Assembly (NCBI RefSeq): GCF_018129005.1
Contig: NZ_JAAEDL010000001.1
Location: forward strand, 372,001 to 436,000
DNA length: 64,000 bases
Direction: 5' to 3'
From: Neoroseomonas eburnea
GTDB lineage: Bacteria > Pseudomonadota > Alphaproteobacteria > Acetobacterales > Acetobacteraceae
Shown piece by piece: positions 1 to 8,938 of this stretch. The notes under the pieces were generated by a model. It did not search any database and was not told the DNA's origin. It worked only from the letters and a program-made list of their open reading frames with translations. The position numbers and the translations under genes were made by a program. The first letter of the stretch is position 1. Each line of letters begins with the position of its first letter.

Positions 1-62
1 TGGCCGTTCGGGGTCGGCCAGGTCCACACCTGAAGCTTCCGGCGCGCCTCCGAAGCGGGCAT
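1..62 (-). CDS. glutathione S-transferase-like protein, N-terminal fragment
   Basis: Only the first 20 codons lie in the window; the gene runs off the left edge. Reading from the ATG at 62 gives a peptide containing KLQVWTWPTPNG. The pattern of a short strand followed by TWxTPNG is typical of the thioredoxin-fold start of YghU/YfcG-type glutathione S-transferases (family knowledge). A Shine-Dalgarno-like GGGAGA sits about 7 bases upstream, which supports this start. The gene is divergent from the acyltransferase at 274. The identification rests on a very short stretch. Confidence 0.6.
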   Translation of the reverse strand, partial: MPASEARRKLQVWTWPTPNG

Positions 63-273
63 GACGTTCTCCCTGCGGTGTATGCAACCATGGGGAGAGG
101 CCGGGACGGGCGCAAGCCTGCTGCGACGGATGAATGCTCCATGACGGGCGCGGCGCGAAGGCGGCGGCGATCCGCGCCGCATCGCCGGAGGAGCGGATGG
201 CGGAACCTGTCCTCCGCCTTGACCCAGCGCAACCGGCCTGCCGTGGTGCCGGCCCCGTCACCGGACCCTGCCC

Positions 274-915
274 ATGGACCAACCCGCCCCCCGCCCGAAG
301 ATCGCCGAGACCTTCATCCACCCGAGCGCGAAGCTGCGCGAGGCGACGATCGGGGCGCGCTGCGAGATCCTCGAACGCTGCGGCATCGAATACGCGACGA
401 TCGGGGATGCGTCCTATCTGGGGCATGACTGCCAGGTGGCCGATGCGGAGATCGGCAAGTTCTGCGCCATCGCGGCGCATGTGCGGATCGGACCGCCCAA
501 CCATCCGATGGAGCGGCCGTCCCAGCACCGCTTCACCTACGTGCCCGAATACTACGACCTGGCGCAGCGGCGGGACGACGCCTTCTTCGCCGCCCGCCGC
601 GCCGCACGCACGCGCATCGGCCACGATGTCTGGATCGGCCACGGCGTGACGGTGCTGGCGGGGGTGACGGTGGGGGACGGCGCGGTGCTCGCCGCCGGCT
701 GCGTGGTGGCGAAGGATGTCGCGCCCTACACCATCGTCGGCGGCGTGCCCGCGAAGCCGATCCGCGAGCGCTTCAGCCGCGAGATCGCCGCGCGGCTGCA
801 GCGCATCGCATGGTGGGACTGGCCCTTCGAGACCATCATGGCGCGGCTCGCGAGCTTCCGGTCGGAGGACGTCGCAGCCTTCTGCGACAGCTGGGAGACG
901 GCGACGGAGGCGTGA
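274..915 (+). CDS. hexapeptide-repeat acyltransferase, phosphonate-associated type
   Basis: This 213-aa protein is a left-handed beta-helix (LbH) acyltransferase. Irregular hexapeptide repeats run from about residue 12 (IHPSAKL, ATIGARC, ATIGDAS, AEIGKFC) and resume after an insertion with [27 protein letters not shown] and the typical exit motif [11 protein letters not shown]. The insertion carries [14 protein letters not shown], which is seen in the DapD-like 'phosphonate metabolism' acetyltransferases found near phn genes (family knowledge). Proteins of this type transfer an acetyl group from acetyl-CoA as trimers in the cytoplasm. No phn gene lies beside it here, so the substrate is unknown. 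It converges on the next gene with 13 bases between stops. The ribosome-binding site is weak. Confidence 0.8.
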   Translation: MDQPAPRPKIAETFIHPSAKLREATIGARCEILERCGIEYATIGDASYLGHDCQVADAEIGKFCAIAAHVRIGPPNHPMERPSQHRFTYVPEYYDLAQRRDDAFFAARRAARTRIGHDVWIGHGVTVLAGVTVGDGAVLAAGCVVAKDVAPYTIVGGVPAKPIRERFSREIAARLQRIAWWDWPFETIMARLASFRSEDVAAFCDSWETATEA

Positions 916-928
916 TCCGCCGGCGCGG

Positions 929-1225
929 TCAGCCCCCTGCCCGCAGCAACTCGGCGGCGATCGCCGCCCATTCCCCGTCGAGCGGCCCCGCCGCCGGAGA
1001 CCGTCCGGCGCGGCGGTACCAGTAGCCGGCATTGGCGAGGTCGCCTTCCCTGCGATGGAGGTAGGCGTGCACCCACGCGCCGGCGGCATCCTCCACCGCC
1101 TGGGCGTGGCCGTGGGCGCGGTCCCAGTCGCCGCGCGCATCCCACCACAACGCCAGCAGCGGCTCGGTGAGGCCGGCCGGCGGGGTGGGCTCTCGGGTGC
1201 TGCGCTCGAATTCCTCGAAGGTCAT
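929..1225 (-). CDS. small conserved protein of unknown function
   Basis: A 98-aa soluble acidic protein starting MTFEEFERS. It contains the sequence LLALWWDARGDWDRAHGHAQ, followed by AWVHAYLHRREGD and ANAGYWYRRAGR. I recall similar short proteins in many proteobacteria, where a helical hairpin pattern looks like a single TPR-like unit; no function is known to me. The start was chosen at 1225 because a GGGAGGG ribosome-binding site lies about 8 bases upstream; a longer frame to 1270 lacks one. Its 3' end faces the acyltransferase gene. The flavin oxidase gene 60 bases downstream on the map (1286-2623) reads in the same direction and precedes it in transcription, so the two may be co-transcribed. 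Confidence 0.65.
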   Translation of the reverse strand: MTFEEFERSTREPTPPAGLTEPLLALWWDARGDWDRAHGHAQAVEDAAGAWVHAYLHRREGDLANAGYWYRRAGRSPAAGPLDGEWAAIAAELLRAGG

Positions 1226-1285
1226 GCGCCGTCCCTCCCGTGGCGTTTCGTCCCGTCGGACCGCTGCCACAGCCGGGCGCCGATG

Positions 1286-2623
1286 TCAGATCCCGCCCGG
1301 CGAACGGATCGGGCTGCCATCCACGAGCCGCGCCAGCGCGAAGGGCGTGGCGTCCACCACCGGCGGCGCGCCGGTCGCGAGGTCGGCCGCCAGCCGCCCC
1401 GCGCCCGGGCCGATGCCGAAGCCGTGGCCGCTGAAGCCCGCCGCCACCACCAGGCCCGGCAGGGCATCGACACGGGAGATCACCGGCACCGCATCCGGCG
1501 TCGAATCGATCCAGCCCGCCCAGAGCCGCGCCGCCCGGATGCCGGCAAGTTCCGGATAGGCGGCGACGATCTGGCGCAGCGCCGGCTCGACGATGCTGGT
1601 CTTGGGCTTCGCCTCCAGCACGCGGATCTTCTCGAATACCGTCGGCCGGTCGAAGGACCACCTGCCATGCCAGGCGTCCGGTCCCTCGAAGAACGAACGG
1701 CCCAGCCGCAGTTCCACCACCTTCCAGTTCTTCCGCAGGCTCGGCAGGAACTTGCGCGCGTAGCGGATGCCGGCGGGCGTGAGTTCCAGCCGCCCGCGCG
1801 CGTTGGCGGCGACGATGTAGCCGCCATCCAGCAGCGGCGTCAGGATGAAGTCCGGCGTGAACAGCCCGCCGGGGCTGACCTGCTTCGCCGGCGTCGTGGC
1901 GAAGACGGTCGAGTGCACCGAGGATTGCGGCATGTCGATGCCGTGGCGGCGCAGGAACATCGATGCCCAGGCGCCGGCGGCGAGGATCACCGCCTGGCTG
2001 CGGATGCGCCCCTTCTCGGTGAAGACGCCGCTGATCCGCCCGCCCGTCGTGTCCAGGCCGCGCACGGCGCAGGTCTGGTGCAGCGTCACACCGAGGGCGC
2101 GCGCCGCCTTCGCCAGGGCCGGCGCGGCCATCGCCGGCTCGGCCCGGCCGTCGCGCGGCGAGACGACGCCGCCGATCCAGTCCTGCTCGTTGCCGGGCGT
2201 CAGGCGCTTCGCCTCGGCGCCGTCGATCATGCGCACCGGCGCCTGGTAGGCCGCGGCCATCTCGGCCCATTCCTGCCAGCGGGCGAGCTGCGCCGGGTCC
2301 TTGGTGGCATAGACCAGGCCGTTGCGGCGAAAGCCCATGTCGGCGCCGATCTCGGCCGGCAGCCGGTCCCACAGCTCGTGGCTGTGCTGCATGAGCGGGA
2401 TCTCCCGCTCGTCGCGGTTCAGCAGCCGGCACCAGCCCCAGTTGCGGCTCGACTGCTCCCCGGCCACCACGCCCTTCTCCAGCAGGGCGACGGAATGGCC
2501 GGCCTTCGCCAGGGCGTAGGCCGCGGAGACGCCGACGATGCCGGCGCCGATCACCACGACATCCGCTGCCTCGGGCAGCGTCGCGTCGCCCTCGACCGTG
2601 TCGAGCAGCCTGGTGCCGACCAT
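1286..2623 (-). CDS. DadA-like FAD-dependent amino acid/amine oxidoreductase
   Basis: A 445-aa DAO-family flavoenzyme. The Rossmann FAD-binding motif GAGIVG is near residue 26, followed by the acidic end of strand 2 (LLEKG). RNWGWCR resembles the conserved region that contacts FAD in D-amino acid dehydrogenase and sarcosine oxidase-type enzymes. The C-terminal FAD segment reads AAGFSGHGFGIGPGAGRL (family pattern). Such enzymes oxidise the C-N bond of amino acids or N-methylated amines and pass electrons to the respiratory chain or oxygen. The amine substrate cannot be told from sequence. It is one of four DadA-like genes in this window. There is no strong ribosome-binding site at 2623. Confidence 0.85.
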   Translation of the reverse strand: MVGTRLLDTVEGDATLPEAADVVVIGAGIVGVSAAYALAKAGHSVALLEKGVVAGEQSSRNWGWCRLLNRDEREIPLMQHSHELWDRLPAEIGADMGFRRNGLVYATKDPAQLARWQEWAEMAAAYQAPVRMIDGAEAKRLTPGNEQDWIGGVVSPRDGRAEPAMAAPALAKAARALGVTLHQTCAVRGLDTTGGRISGVFTEKGRIRSQAVILAAGAWASMFLRRHGIDMPQSSVHSTVFATTPAKQVSPGGLFTPDFILTPLLDGGYIVAANARGRLELTPAGIRYARKFLPSLRKNWKVVELRLGRSFFEGPDAWHGRWSFDRPTVFEKIRVLEAKPKTSIVEPALRQIVAAYPELAGIRAARLWAGWIDSTPDAVPVISRVDALPGLVVAAGFSGHGFGIGPGAGRLAADLATGAPPVVDATPFALARLVDGSPIRSPGGI

Positions 2624-3019
2624 CAGGCGGCAGAGCCCCGAGGCGCCCCACGCAACCGCAGGAGGGACCGGCGTCGGGCCGCGGCGGCATGCCTGCGCGA
2701 TGGGGCGGAGGAAGGCGTCTGCACGGCGGGGAAGCCGTGACTCGGCTGCGCGGTCATGACCCGAGTCATCACCGCGCGGCTTGCCCCTGTCCAGATCCGT
2801 TCAGGCATTTCGCGCCGCAGGCCCGGGCGGTCATGCCGCGCGCTGGCCATGCGGGCGCGGAAACGGCGCCTGGACACCCGCGATCGGGCAATGCCGCGAG
2901 GAGCGGAGCGCCTCCCCTCCCCTTCGCGGTGTCATACCGCGGAGCCCTGTGACCTCATCGTCCAGGCTCGGCGGTATGGCGCGCGGAGCGGGGGGGCAGC
3001 CGCGCGCGAAACCAAGGCG
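2624..3019. other. intergenic region without recognisable gene
   Basis: About 400 bases between the 5' end of the flavin oxidase gene and the 3' end of the aminotransferase gene. Open frames here are short, Arg/Ala/Pro-rich and look like GC-driven noise on both strands. I could not recognise a convincing promoter or RNA gene. The region must contain the promoter of the oxidase gene reading leftwards. Confidence 0.5.
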
Positions 3020-3056
3020 CTGATACCGAGTCAGCCGAAAGGCCGGCCGGTATCAG
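3020..3056 (-). terminator. hairpin at the 3' end of the aminotransferase gene
   Basis: The arms CTGATACC (3020-3027) and GGTATCAG (3049-3056) are perfect 8-base inverted repeats, and the space between them contains a second small stem, GCC-GAAA-GGC. The right arm overlaps the TGA stop of the aminotransferase at 3053-3055. There is no clear T-run, so it may be a weak or factor-dependent terminator, or an mRNA-stabilising hairpin. Confidence 0.45.
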
Positions 3057-4237
3057 GCATTGCCCGACAGGTATTCCATCGCCGCCTGCACGCCGCCGGC
3101 CTTGTGCGGCACGTCCGCGGCGCGCAGCCCCATCTCGACGCCCCCCAGCGTGCCGATGAGCTGCAGGTCGCCGAAATCGCCGAGATGGCCGATGCGGAAC
3201 ACCCGGTCGTTCAACGGACCGAGTCCGTTGCCGAGGGACATGTTGAACTTCTCCAGGATGGTCGCCCGCAGCGCATTGGCGGAATGGCCCTCCGGCAGGC
3301 GCACCGCCGTCAGCGACGACGAGTAGTGCCGCGGCTCCGCGCACTGGACCTCGAAGCCCCAGTGGCGCACGGCGCGGCGCGTCGCCTCGGCGTGGCGGTC
3401 GTGGCGGGCGAAGACGTTGTCGAGGCCTTCCTCCATCAGCATGTCGACGGCGGCGTCGAGGCCGTAGAGCAGGTTCGTCGCCGGCGTATAGGGGAAGTAG
3501 CCGGTGGCGTTGGCCGCCAGCATCGGCTTCCAGTCCCAGAAGGAACGCGGCAGCTTCGCCGTCTCGCTCGCCTTCAGCGCCTTCTGCGAGATGGCGTTGA
3601 AGGACAGGCCCGGCGGCAGCATCAGACCCTTCTGGGAGCCCGCCACCGTGACGTCCACGCCCCATTCGTCATGCCGGTAGTCGATCGAGCCGAGCGAGGA
3701 GATGGTGTCCACCAGCAGCAGCGCCGGATGGCCGGCGGCGTCCATGGCGCGCCGCACCTCGTCGATGCGGGAGGTGCAGCCGGTGCTCGTCTCGTTGTGC
3801 ACGACGCAGACCGCCTTGATGGCATGCGTCCTGTCGTCGCGCAGGCGCTGTTCGATCTGCGCGACATCGGCGCCCCGGCGCCAGTCGGTCTTCACGAAGT
3901 CGGTGACGATGCCGAGGCGGCCGGCCATCTCGTGCCAGAGATGGGCGAACCAGCCGGTCTCGCACATCAGCACGCGGTCGCCGGGGGAGAGCGTGTTGGT
4001 CAGCGCCGCTTCCCAGGCCCCGGTGCCGGAGGCCGGGTAGATCACGACCGGGCCTTCGGTCCTGAAGACGTGCCGCACCTTTTCCAGCAGGGCCTTTCCG
4101 AGCTTGCCGAAATCCGGCCCACGATGGTCCATGGTAGGGTTGTCCATCGCCCGCAGCACGCGGTCCGGCACGTTGGTCGGCCCCGGGATCTGCAGGAAAT
4201 GGCGGCCGGCGACCGGCTTGGACTGGAAATAGGCCAT
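3053..4237 (-). CDS. serine-glyoxylate / alanine-glyoxylate aminotransferase
   Basis: A 394-aa class V PLP-dependent aminotransferase. The start shows IPGPTNVP (residues 17-24), the family's glyoxylate aminotransferase opening. SGTGAWEA (70-77) forms the phosphate-binding turn, D177 in VDTISSLG should contact the PLP ring nitrogen, and K203 in SQKGLMLPPG is the expected Schiff-base lysine. Enzymes of this family transfer amino groups from serine or alanine to glyoxylate, as in the serine cycle or photorespiration-like C2 recycling. ATG 4237 was chosen because AGGAG precedes it; an in-frame upstream start at 4291 adds a poorly conserved leader. It is divergent from the quinone reductase/2-hydroxyacid dehydrogenase operon, which could be part of the same glyoxylate metabolism (inference). 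Confidence 0.9.
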   Translation of the reverse strand: MAYFQSKPVAGRHFLQIPGPTNVPDRVLRAMDNPTMDHRGPDFGKLGKALLEKVRHVFRTEGPVVIYPASGTGAWEAALTNTLSPGDRVLMCETGWFAHLWHEMAGRLGIVTDFVKTDWRRGADVAQIEQRLRDDRTHAIKAVCVVHNETSTGCTSRIDEVRRAMDAAGHPALLLVDTISSLGSIDYRHDEWGVDVTVAGSQKGLMLPPGLSFNAISQKALKASETAKLPRSFWDWKPMLAANATGYFPYTPATNLLYGLDAAVDMLMEEGLDNVFARHDRHAEATRRAVRHWGFEVQCAEPRHYSSSLTAVRLPEGHSANALRATILEKFNMSLGNGLGPLNDRVFRIGHLGDFGDLQLIGTLGGVEMGLRAADVPHKAGGVQAAMEYLSGNA

Positions 4238-4395
4238 GGGCGGCTCCTCTCTTCGGGGCGCTTCATGCGACAGGCGCGGCCCTGGCGCCAATGAGTTCGG
4301 CTTGTCGCTGCGATGAACATTATGGATCGGACAGCGCGGCGCTTCGCGGCTAGGGTCCGGCCACGAGAAAGGACCGGCCGGAGACGCCCGAGACG

Positions 4396-5382
4396 ATGCC
4401 CGAAGCCATCATGCTGCGCGACCATGGCGGACCGGAGGCGCTGCGGGCGGAGAAGGTCGCCGTGCCGCCGCCCGGCCCCGGCGAGCTCCGCCTGCGCCAG
4501 ACCGCCGTCGGCGTGAACTTCCACGATTGCTACGTGCGTTCGGGCCTCTACCGCACCCTGCCCCTGCCCGGCGTGCCGGGCATCGAGGCGGCCGGGGTGG
4601 TCGAGGCCGTCGGCCCCGGCGTGACCGGCTTCGCGCCGGGCGATCGCGTCGGCTACGTCACCGGCGGCTATGGCGCCTATGCGTCGCACCGCGTGCTGCC
4701 GGCGGCGCTGGCGCTGCGCCTGCCGGGCTGGATGGACGAACGGCTTGCCGCCAGCGTGCTGCTCAAGGGGCTGACGGCTGAGATGCTGCTGCGCCAGGTG
4801 CATCGCGTCGAGGCCGGCCAGACCATCCTGGTGCATGCCGCGGCGGGCGGCGTCGGGCGGCTGCTCTGCCAATGGGCGGCGCATCTCGGCGCGACGGTGA
4901 TCGGCACGGCGGGGTCGGCGGCGAAGGCCGAGGCCGCGCGCGCCGCCGGCTGCGCGCATGTCGTCCTGTATCGCGAGCAGGATTTCGTGGCCGAGGTGAA
5001 GCGCATCACCGGCGGGCGCGGCGTCGATGCCGCCTATGATTCGGTGGGCAAGGACACCTTCGACGGATCGCTGGACTGCCTCGCGCCACGGGGGCACCTG
5101 GTGAATTTCGGGCAGGCATCCGGGCCGGTCCCGCCCTTCCAGGTGCAGCGGTTGGCGGCGAAGTCGAACAGCCTGACGCGGCCGATCGTCTTCCACTACC
5201 TCGCCGGGCGGACCGCGCTGGAGGCGATGGCGGCGTCGCTCTTCGCGGTGCTGGAGAACGGCGCCGTGCGCGCCGAACCCGGCGCCACGCTGCCGCTGGC
5301 CGAAGCCGCGCGCGCCCACCACCTCCTCGAATCCCGGCAGGCCGAGGCGCCCCTCGTCCTGCTGCCGCAGGAACAGGCCTGA
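4396..5382 (+). CDS. zinc-free medium-chain quinone oxidoreductase
   Basis: A 328-aa MDR-superfamily protein. Residues 1-120 form the GroES-like domain, with NFHDCYVRSGLY and the GIEAAGVVEAVG turn. HAAAGGVG (147-154) is the NADPH-binding glycine motif of the quinone oxidoreductase branch. The zinc-ligand Cys/His of alcohol dehydrogenases are absent. Such enzymes reduce quinones or alpha,beta-unsaturated carbonyls with NADPH in the cytosol. Its TGA stop overlaps the ATG of the next gene by one base (TGATG), so the two are probably translationally coupled. Confidence 0.9.
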   Translation: MPEAIMLRDHGGPEALRAEKVAVPPPGPGELRLRQTAVGVNFHDCYVRSGLYRTLPLPGVPGIEAAGVVEAVGPGVTGFAPGDRVGYVTGGYGAYASHRVLPAALALRLPGWMDERLAASVLLKGLTAEMLLRQVHRVEAGQTILVHAAAGGVGRLLCQWAAHLGATVIGTAGSAAKAEAARAAGCAHVVLYREQDFVAEVKRITGGRGVDAAYDSVGKDTFDGSLDCLAPRGHLVNFGQASGPVPPFQVQRLAAKSNSLTRPIVFHYLAGRTALEAMAASLFAVLENGAVRAEPGATLPLAEAARAHHLLESRQAEAPLVLLPQEQA

Positions 5383-8327
5383 TGAACGTCACCACCCGCC
5401 CGAGCCTCGGCGACAGCCGCCTGGCCGACCGCCTGCGCCGCGAGACGCGCGGCGAGGTCCTCTTCTCCGCCTCCGACCGCGGCCGCTACGCCACCGATGC
5501 GAGCATCTACCAGATCGAACCCTATGGCGTTCTGGTGCCGCGCGGGATCGAGGACGTGCAGGCCGCGATGGCAATCTGCCGCGAGGAAGGCATCCCCGTC
5601 CTGCCGCGCGGCGGCGGCACCTCGCAATGCGGGCAGACGGTGAACCGGGCGCTGGTGCTGGACTGCACGAAGTACCTGCGCAACCTCGTCAGCGTCGATC
5701 CGGCGGCGCGTACGGCACGGGTGGAGCCCGGCATCACGCTCGGCGCGCTGAACGATGCGCTGAAGGCCCACGGGCTGTTCTTCCCGGTGGATCCCTCCAC
5801 CTGGCAGCGCTGCACCATCGGCGGCATGGCGGGGAACAATTCCTGCGGGTCGAAATCCATCCGCTACGGACTGATGGCGGACAACGTGACGGCGATCGAC
5901 GCGCTGCTGGCGGACGGGTCGCGCTTCACCTTCGGCGACCTGCCGGACAATCTCGGCGGCGACATCCCGGCGCCGGCGGCGGAGCTCATCCAGCGGCTGC
6001 GCGCGCTCGGGGCGCGCGAGGCGGAGGAGATCGCCGCGCGCTTCCCGCACCAGCTCCGCCGCGTCGGCGGCTACAACATCGAAAGCCTGACGCCGGCGGC
6101 ACGCGCGGAAGGGCGCGGCAATCTCGCACGGCTGCTGGTGGGCTCGGAAGGCACGCTCGCCTTCTCCGCCGCGCTGGATCTGAAGCTGTGGCCGATCAAG
6201 CCGCGCAAGATGCTCGGCATCTGCCAGTTCCCGACCTTCCGCGCGGCGATGGCGGCCTCCCAGCACCTCGTCACGCTGGACCCGGAAGCGGTGGAGCTGG
6301 TGGACCGCACGATGATCGACCTCGGGCGGTCGATCCCGATCTACCGCGCCACCATCGACCGGATGGTGACCACCCCAGCGGGCAAGCCCGCCGGGGGCCC
6401 CGGCCAGGGCGAACCGGACAGCCTGCTGATCGTCGAGTTCCACGGGCATGAGGACGCGCCGCTGCTCGCCGCGCTCGATCGGCTGGAGGAGATGATGGCC
6501 GATCTCGGCTATCCGGACGCCGTGGTGCGTGCGACGGATGCCGGCTTCCAGGCCGCGATCGCCGAGGTGCGCGAGGCCGGCCTCAACATCATGATGTCGA
6601 TGAAGGGCGACGGGAAGCCGGTTTCCTTCATCGAGGATTGCGCGGTGGGTCTGGAAGACCTCGCCGACTACACGGAACGGCTGAACGACGTCTTCGCGAA
6701 GCACGGCACCAGGGGCACCTGGTATGCCCACGCCTCGGTCGGCTGCCTGCATGTCCGTCCGGTGCTGAACATGAAGGACGGCGAGGACGTGCGGAAGATG
6801 CGCGCGATCGCCGAGGAATGCTTCGCCCTGGTGCGCGAATACAAGGGAAGCCATTCCGGCGAGCATGGCGACGGCATCGTCCGCTCCGAGTTCAACGAGC
6901 CGATGTTCGGCAGCCGCATCGCCCGCGCCTTCGAGGAGGTGAAGGATGCCTTCGACCCCAAGGCGCTGCTCAACCCCGGCCGCGTCGTTCGCCCGCCGAG
7001 GATGGATGACCGCTCGCTGTTCCGCTACGCGCCCGGCTATGCGGCGGATCAGGCCGTCACCCCGACGCTCGACTGGTCGGAGCATCCCGGCCCCCTCGGC
7101 GGCCTGCTCGGCGCCGTCGAGATGTGCAACAACAACGGCACCTGCCGGAAATTCGACGCCAACGTCATGTGCCCGTCCTACCGCGTCACGCGGGACGAGC
7201 AGCACCTGACGCGCGGCCGCGCCAATACGCTGCGGCTCGCCGTGACCGGGCAGCTCGGGCCGGATGCGCTGGCCTCGGACGAGGTCGCGGCGGCGATGCG
7301 GCTCTGCGTCTCCTGCAAGGGCTGCAAGCGCGAATGCCCGACCGGGGTGGACATGGCGCGGATGAAGATCGAGGTGCTCGCCGCGCGCGCCAGGGCGCGG
7401 GGCATCGGCTGGCGGGAACGCATCATCGCGACGCTGCCGCGCTGGGCGCCCTTCGCGGCGATGGCGCCTTTCGTCGCCAATGCGCGCAACACCGTTCCCG
7501 GGCTCGCATGGCTGTCCGAACGCCTGCTCGGCCTCGCCGCCGAACGTTCCCTGCCGCGCTTCCGCGGCGATGCCTTTCACGATGCCGAGCTGCGCGCGCC
7601 GGACGGGCGGGAGGGCGAGGTCATCCTGCTGCCGGACGCCTTCAACCGCTACTTCGAGCCGGAGAACCTGCGCGCCGCCATCGCCGTGCTCCGGGCCGCC
7701 GGCTACGATCCCGCCGTGGCGCGCCCGCCGCGGGGCGCGCGGCCGCTCGACGAAGGCCGCACGCTGCTCGCCGCCGGGCTGGTGGAGGAAGCGCGCGCCG
7801 AGGCATGGCGAACCATCGGGGCGCTGGCGCCCTTCTCCGCCCCCGTGGTCGGCATCGAGCCTTCGTCGCTGACCACGCTGCGCGACGAGTTCCTCGCCCT
7901 GCTGCCCGGCGAAGCTGCCCGCGCGCTCGCCGCCCGCGCCTTCCTGCTGTCGGAATTCCTGGAGCGTGAGAAGGCGGTGCTGCCGCTGAAGCCGATCACG
8001 GCCGAGGCGCATATCCACGGCCATTGCCACCAGAAGGCCTTCCACGCCTTCCCGCAGGCGGTCGCGCTGCTGAAGCGCATCCCGGGGCTGAAGGTCACGC
8101 CGATCGCGTCGTCCTGCTGCGGCATGGCCGGCGCCTTCGGCTATCAGGCGGAGACGCTGGCGACGTCGAAGGCGATGGCGGAACTCTCGCTGCTGCCGGC
8201 CGTGCGCGCGGCGGCGCCGGACGCGCTGATCATTGCCGACGGCACCTCCTGCCGGCATCAGATCAAGGACCTGTCGGGCCGCACGGCCCAGCATTCGGTG
8301 CGCATCCTGGAGATGGCCCTCGCATGA
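5382..8327 (+). CDS. FAD-linked and Fe-S-containing D-2-hydroxyacid dehydrogenase (Dld/YdiJ-like)
   Basis: A 981-aa fusion of a GlcD-type flavin dehydrogenase and a GlcF-type iron-sulfur protein. The N-terminal half is a VAO-type FAD domain with RGGGTSQCGQ (about 75-84) and GNNSCGSKSIRYG (about 151-163). A central segment carries the family's CNNNGTCRKF and CPSY cysteines, followed near residues 641-655 by a 4Fe-4S motif, CVSCKGCKRECP. The C-terminal cysteine-rich region shows HCHQKAF and SSCCGMAGAFGY, as in heterodisulfide reductase and glycolate oxidase subunits. Relatives oxidise D-lactate, D-2-hydroxyglutarate or glycolate at the membrane and reduce quinone. Next to a glyoxylate aminotransferase, glycolate is a reasonable candidate, but the substrate is not fixed by sequence. 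Confidence 0.9.
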   Translation: MNVTTRPSLGDSRLADRLRRETRGEVLFSASDRGRYATDASIYQIEPYGVLVPRGIEDVQAAMAICREEGIPVLPRGGGTSQCGQTVNRALVLDCTKYLRNLVSVDPAARTARVEPGITLGALNDALKAHGLFFPVDPSTWQRCTIGGMAGNNSCGSKSIRYGLMADNVTAIDALLADGSRFTFGDLPDNLGGDIPAPAAELIQRLRALGAREAEEIAARFPHQLRRVGGYNIESLTPAARAEGRGNLARLLVGSEGTLAFSAALDLKLWPIKPRKMLGICQFPTFRAAMAASQHLVTLDPEAVELVDRTMIDLGRSIPIYRATIDRMVTTPAGKPAGGPGQGEPDSLLIVEFHGHEDAPLLAALDRLEEMMADLGYPDAVVRATDAGFQAAIAEVREAGLNIMMSMKGDGKPVSFIEDCAVGLEDLADYTERLNDVFAKHGTRGTWYAHASVGCLHVRPVLNMKDGEDVRKMRAIAEECFALVREYKGSHSGEHGDGIVRSEFNEPMFGSRIARAFEEVKDAFDPKALLNPGRVVRPPRMDDRSLFRYAPGYAADQAVTPTLDWSEHPGPLGGLLGAVEMCNNNGTCRKFDANVMCPSYRVTRDEQHLTRGRANTLRLAVTGQLGPDALASDEVAAAMRLCVSCKGCKRECPTGVDMARMKIEVLAARARARGIGWRERIIATLPRWAPFAAMAPFVANARNTVPGLAWLSERLLGLAAERSLPRFRGDAFHDAELRAPDGREGEVILLPDAFNRYFEPENLRAAIAVLRAAGYDPAVARPPRGARPLDEGRTLLAAGLVEEARAEAWRTIGALAPFSAPVVGIEPSSLTTLRDEFLALLPGEAARALAARAFLLSEFLEREKAVLPLKPITAEAHIHGHCHQKAFHAFPQAVALLKRIPGLKVTPIASSCCGMAGAFGYQAETLATSKAMAELSLLPAVRAAAPDALIIADGTSCRHQIKDLSGRTAQHSVRILEMALA

Positions 8328-8896
8328 CCACGCCCGCCGACATCCTTGCCTTCTGGTTCACCGAGGGCCCCGACAGCTTCCGCGAGGCCTGGTTCCGCAA
8401 GGACGAGGCCTTCGACACCGCCATCCGCGACCGCTTCGGCGCCGCGACCATCGCGGCCCGCGACGGCGGACTCGATGCCTGGGCGGCGCTGCCGGATAGC
8501 GCGCTGGCGCTGCTGATCCTGCTCGACCAGTTCCCGCGCAACCTGCACCGCGGCAGCGCCGAGGCCTTCGCCTCCGACGCGCATGCCCGCGCCGTCGCGC
8601 GGGACGTCGTGCTGCGCCGCCGCTTCGACCTGGCGCTGACGCCGACCGAACGCTGCTTCCTCTACCTGCCCTTCGAGCATTCGGAGGCGATGGCCGACCA
8701 GGATCTCTCGGTCGCGCTGTTCGAGGGGCTGCGCGACGATCCGCGCTTCGCCAGGCCCGGCGGCACGATCGACTATGCCTGGCGGCACCATGCGGTGATC
8801 GCCCGCTTCGGCCGCTTCCCGCACCGCAACGCGGCGCTGGGGCGGGCGAGCACCGCCGAGGAAGAGGCCTGGCTCACCGCAGGCGGGGGATTCTGA
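8324..8896 (+). CDS. DUF924 family protein
   Basis: A 190-aa soluble protein of the DUF924 family. It shows the typical start ADILAFWF, then LLDQFPRNLHRGSAEAFA, YLPFEHSE and DYAWRHHAVIARFGRFPHRN. DUF924 proteins have an all-helical TPR-like fold; some are annotated as membrane-associated, but no biochemical role is established. Its ATG at 8324 overlaps the stop of the dehydrogenase by four bases (ATGA), so it is the third gene of a coupled operon. Co-conservation with the dehydrogenase could be tested. Confidence 0.85.
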   Translation: MTTPADILAFWFTEGPDSFREAWFRKDEAFDTAIRDRFGAATIAARDGGLDAWAALPDSALALLILLDQFPRNLHRGSAEAFASDAHARAVARDVVLRRRFDLALTPTERCFLYLPFEHSEAMADQDLSVALFEGLRDDPRFARPGGTIDYAWRHHAVIARFGRFPHRNAALGRASTAEEEAWLTAGGGF

Positions 8897-8938
8897 AGGA
8901 GCAAGCGCCGGGGACGCAGGAGGCGCGAGGCCGACGGG

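Noticed and set aside
2624-3019. Short open frames in the gap between the flavin oxidase and aminotransferase genes
   Set aside because: Low-complexity Arg/Ala-rich translations on all frames, no ribosome-binding site and no similarity.
4250-4395. Sigma-70-like promoter in the aminotransferase/quinone reductase divergent gap
   Set aside because: TTGTCG and TATGGA are visible but only about 13 bases apart, too close for a standard promoter.
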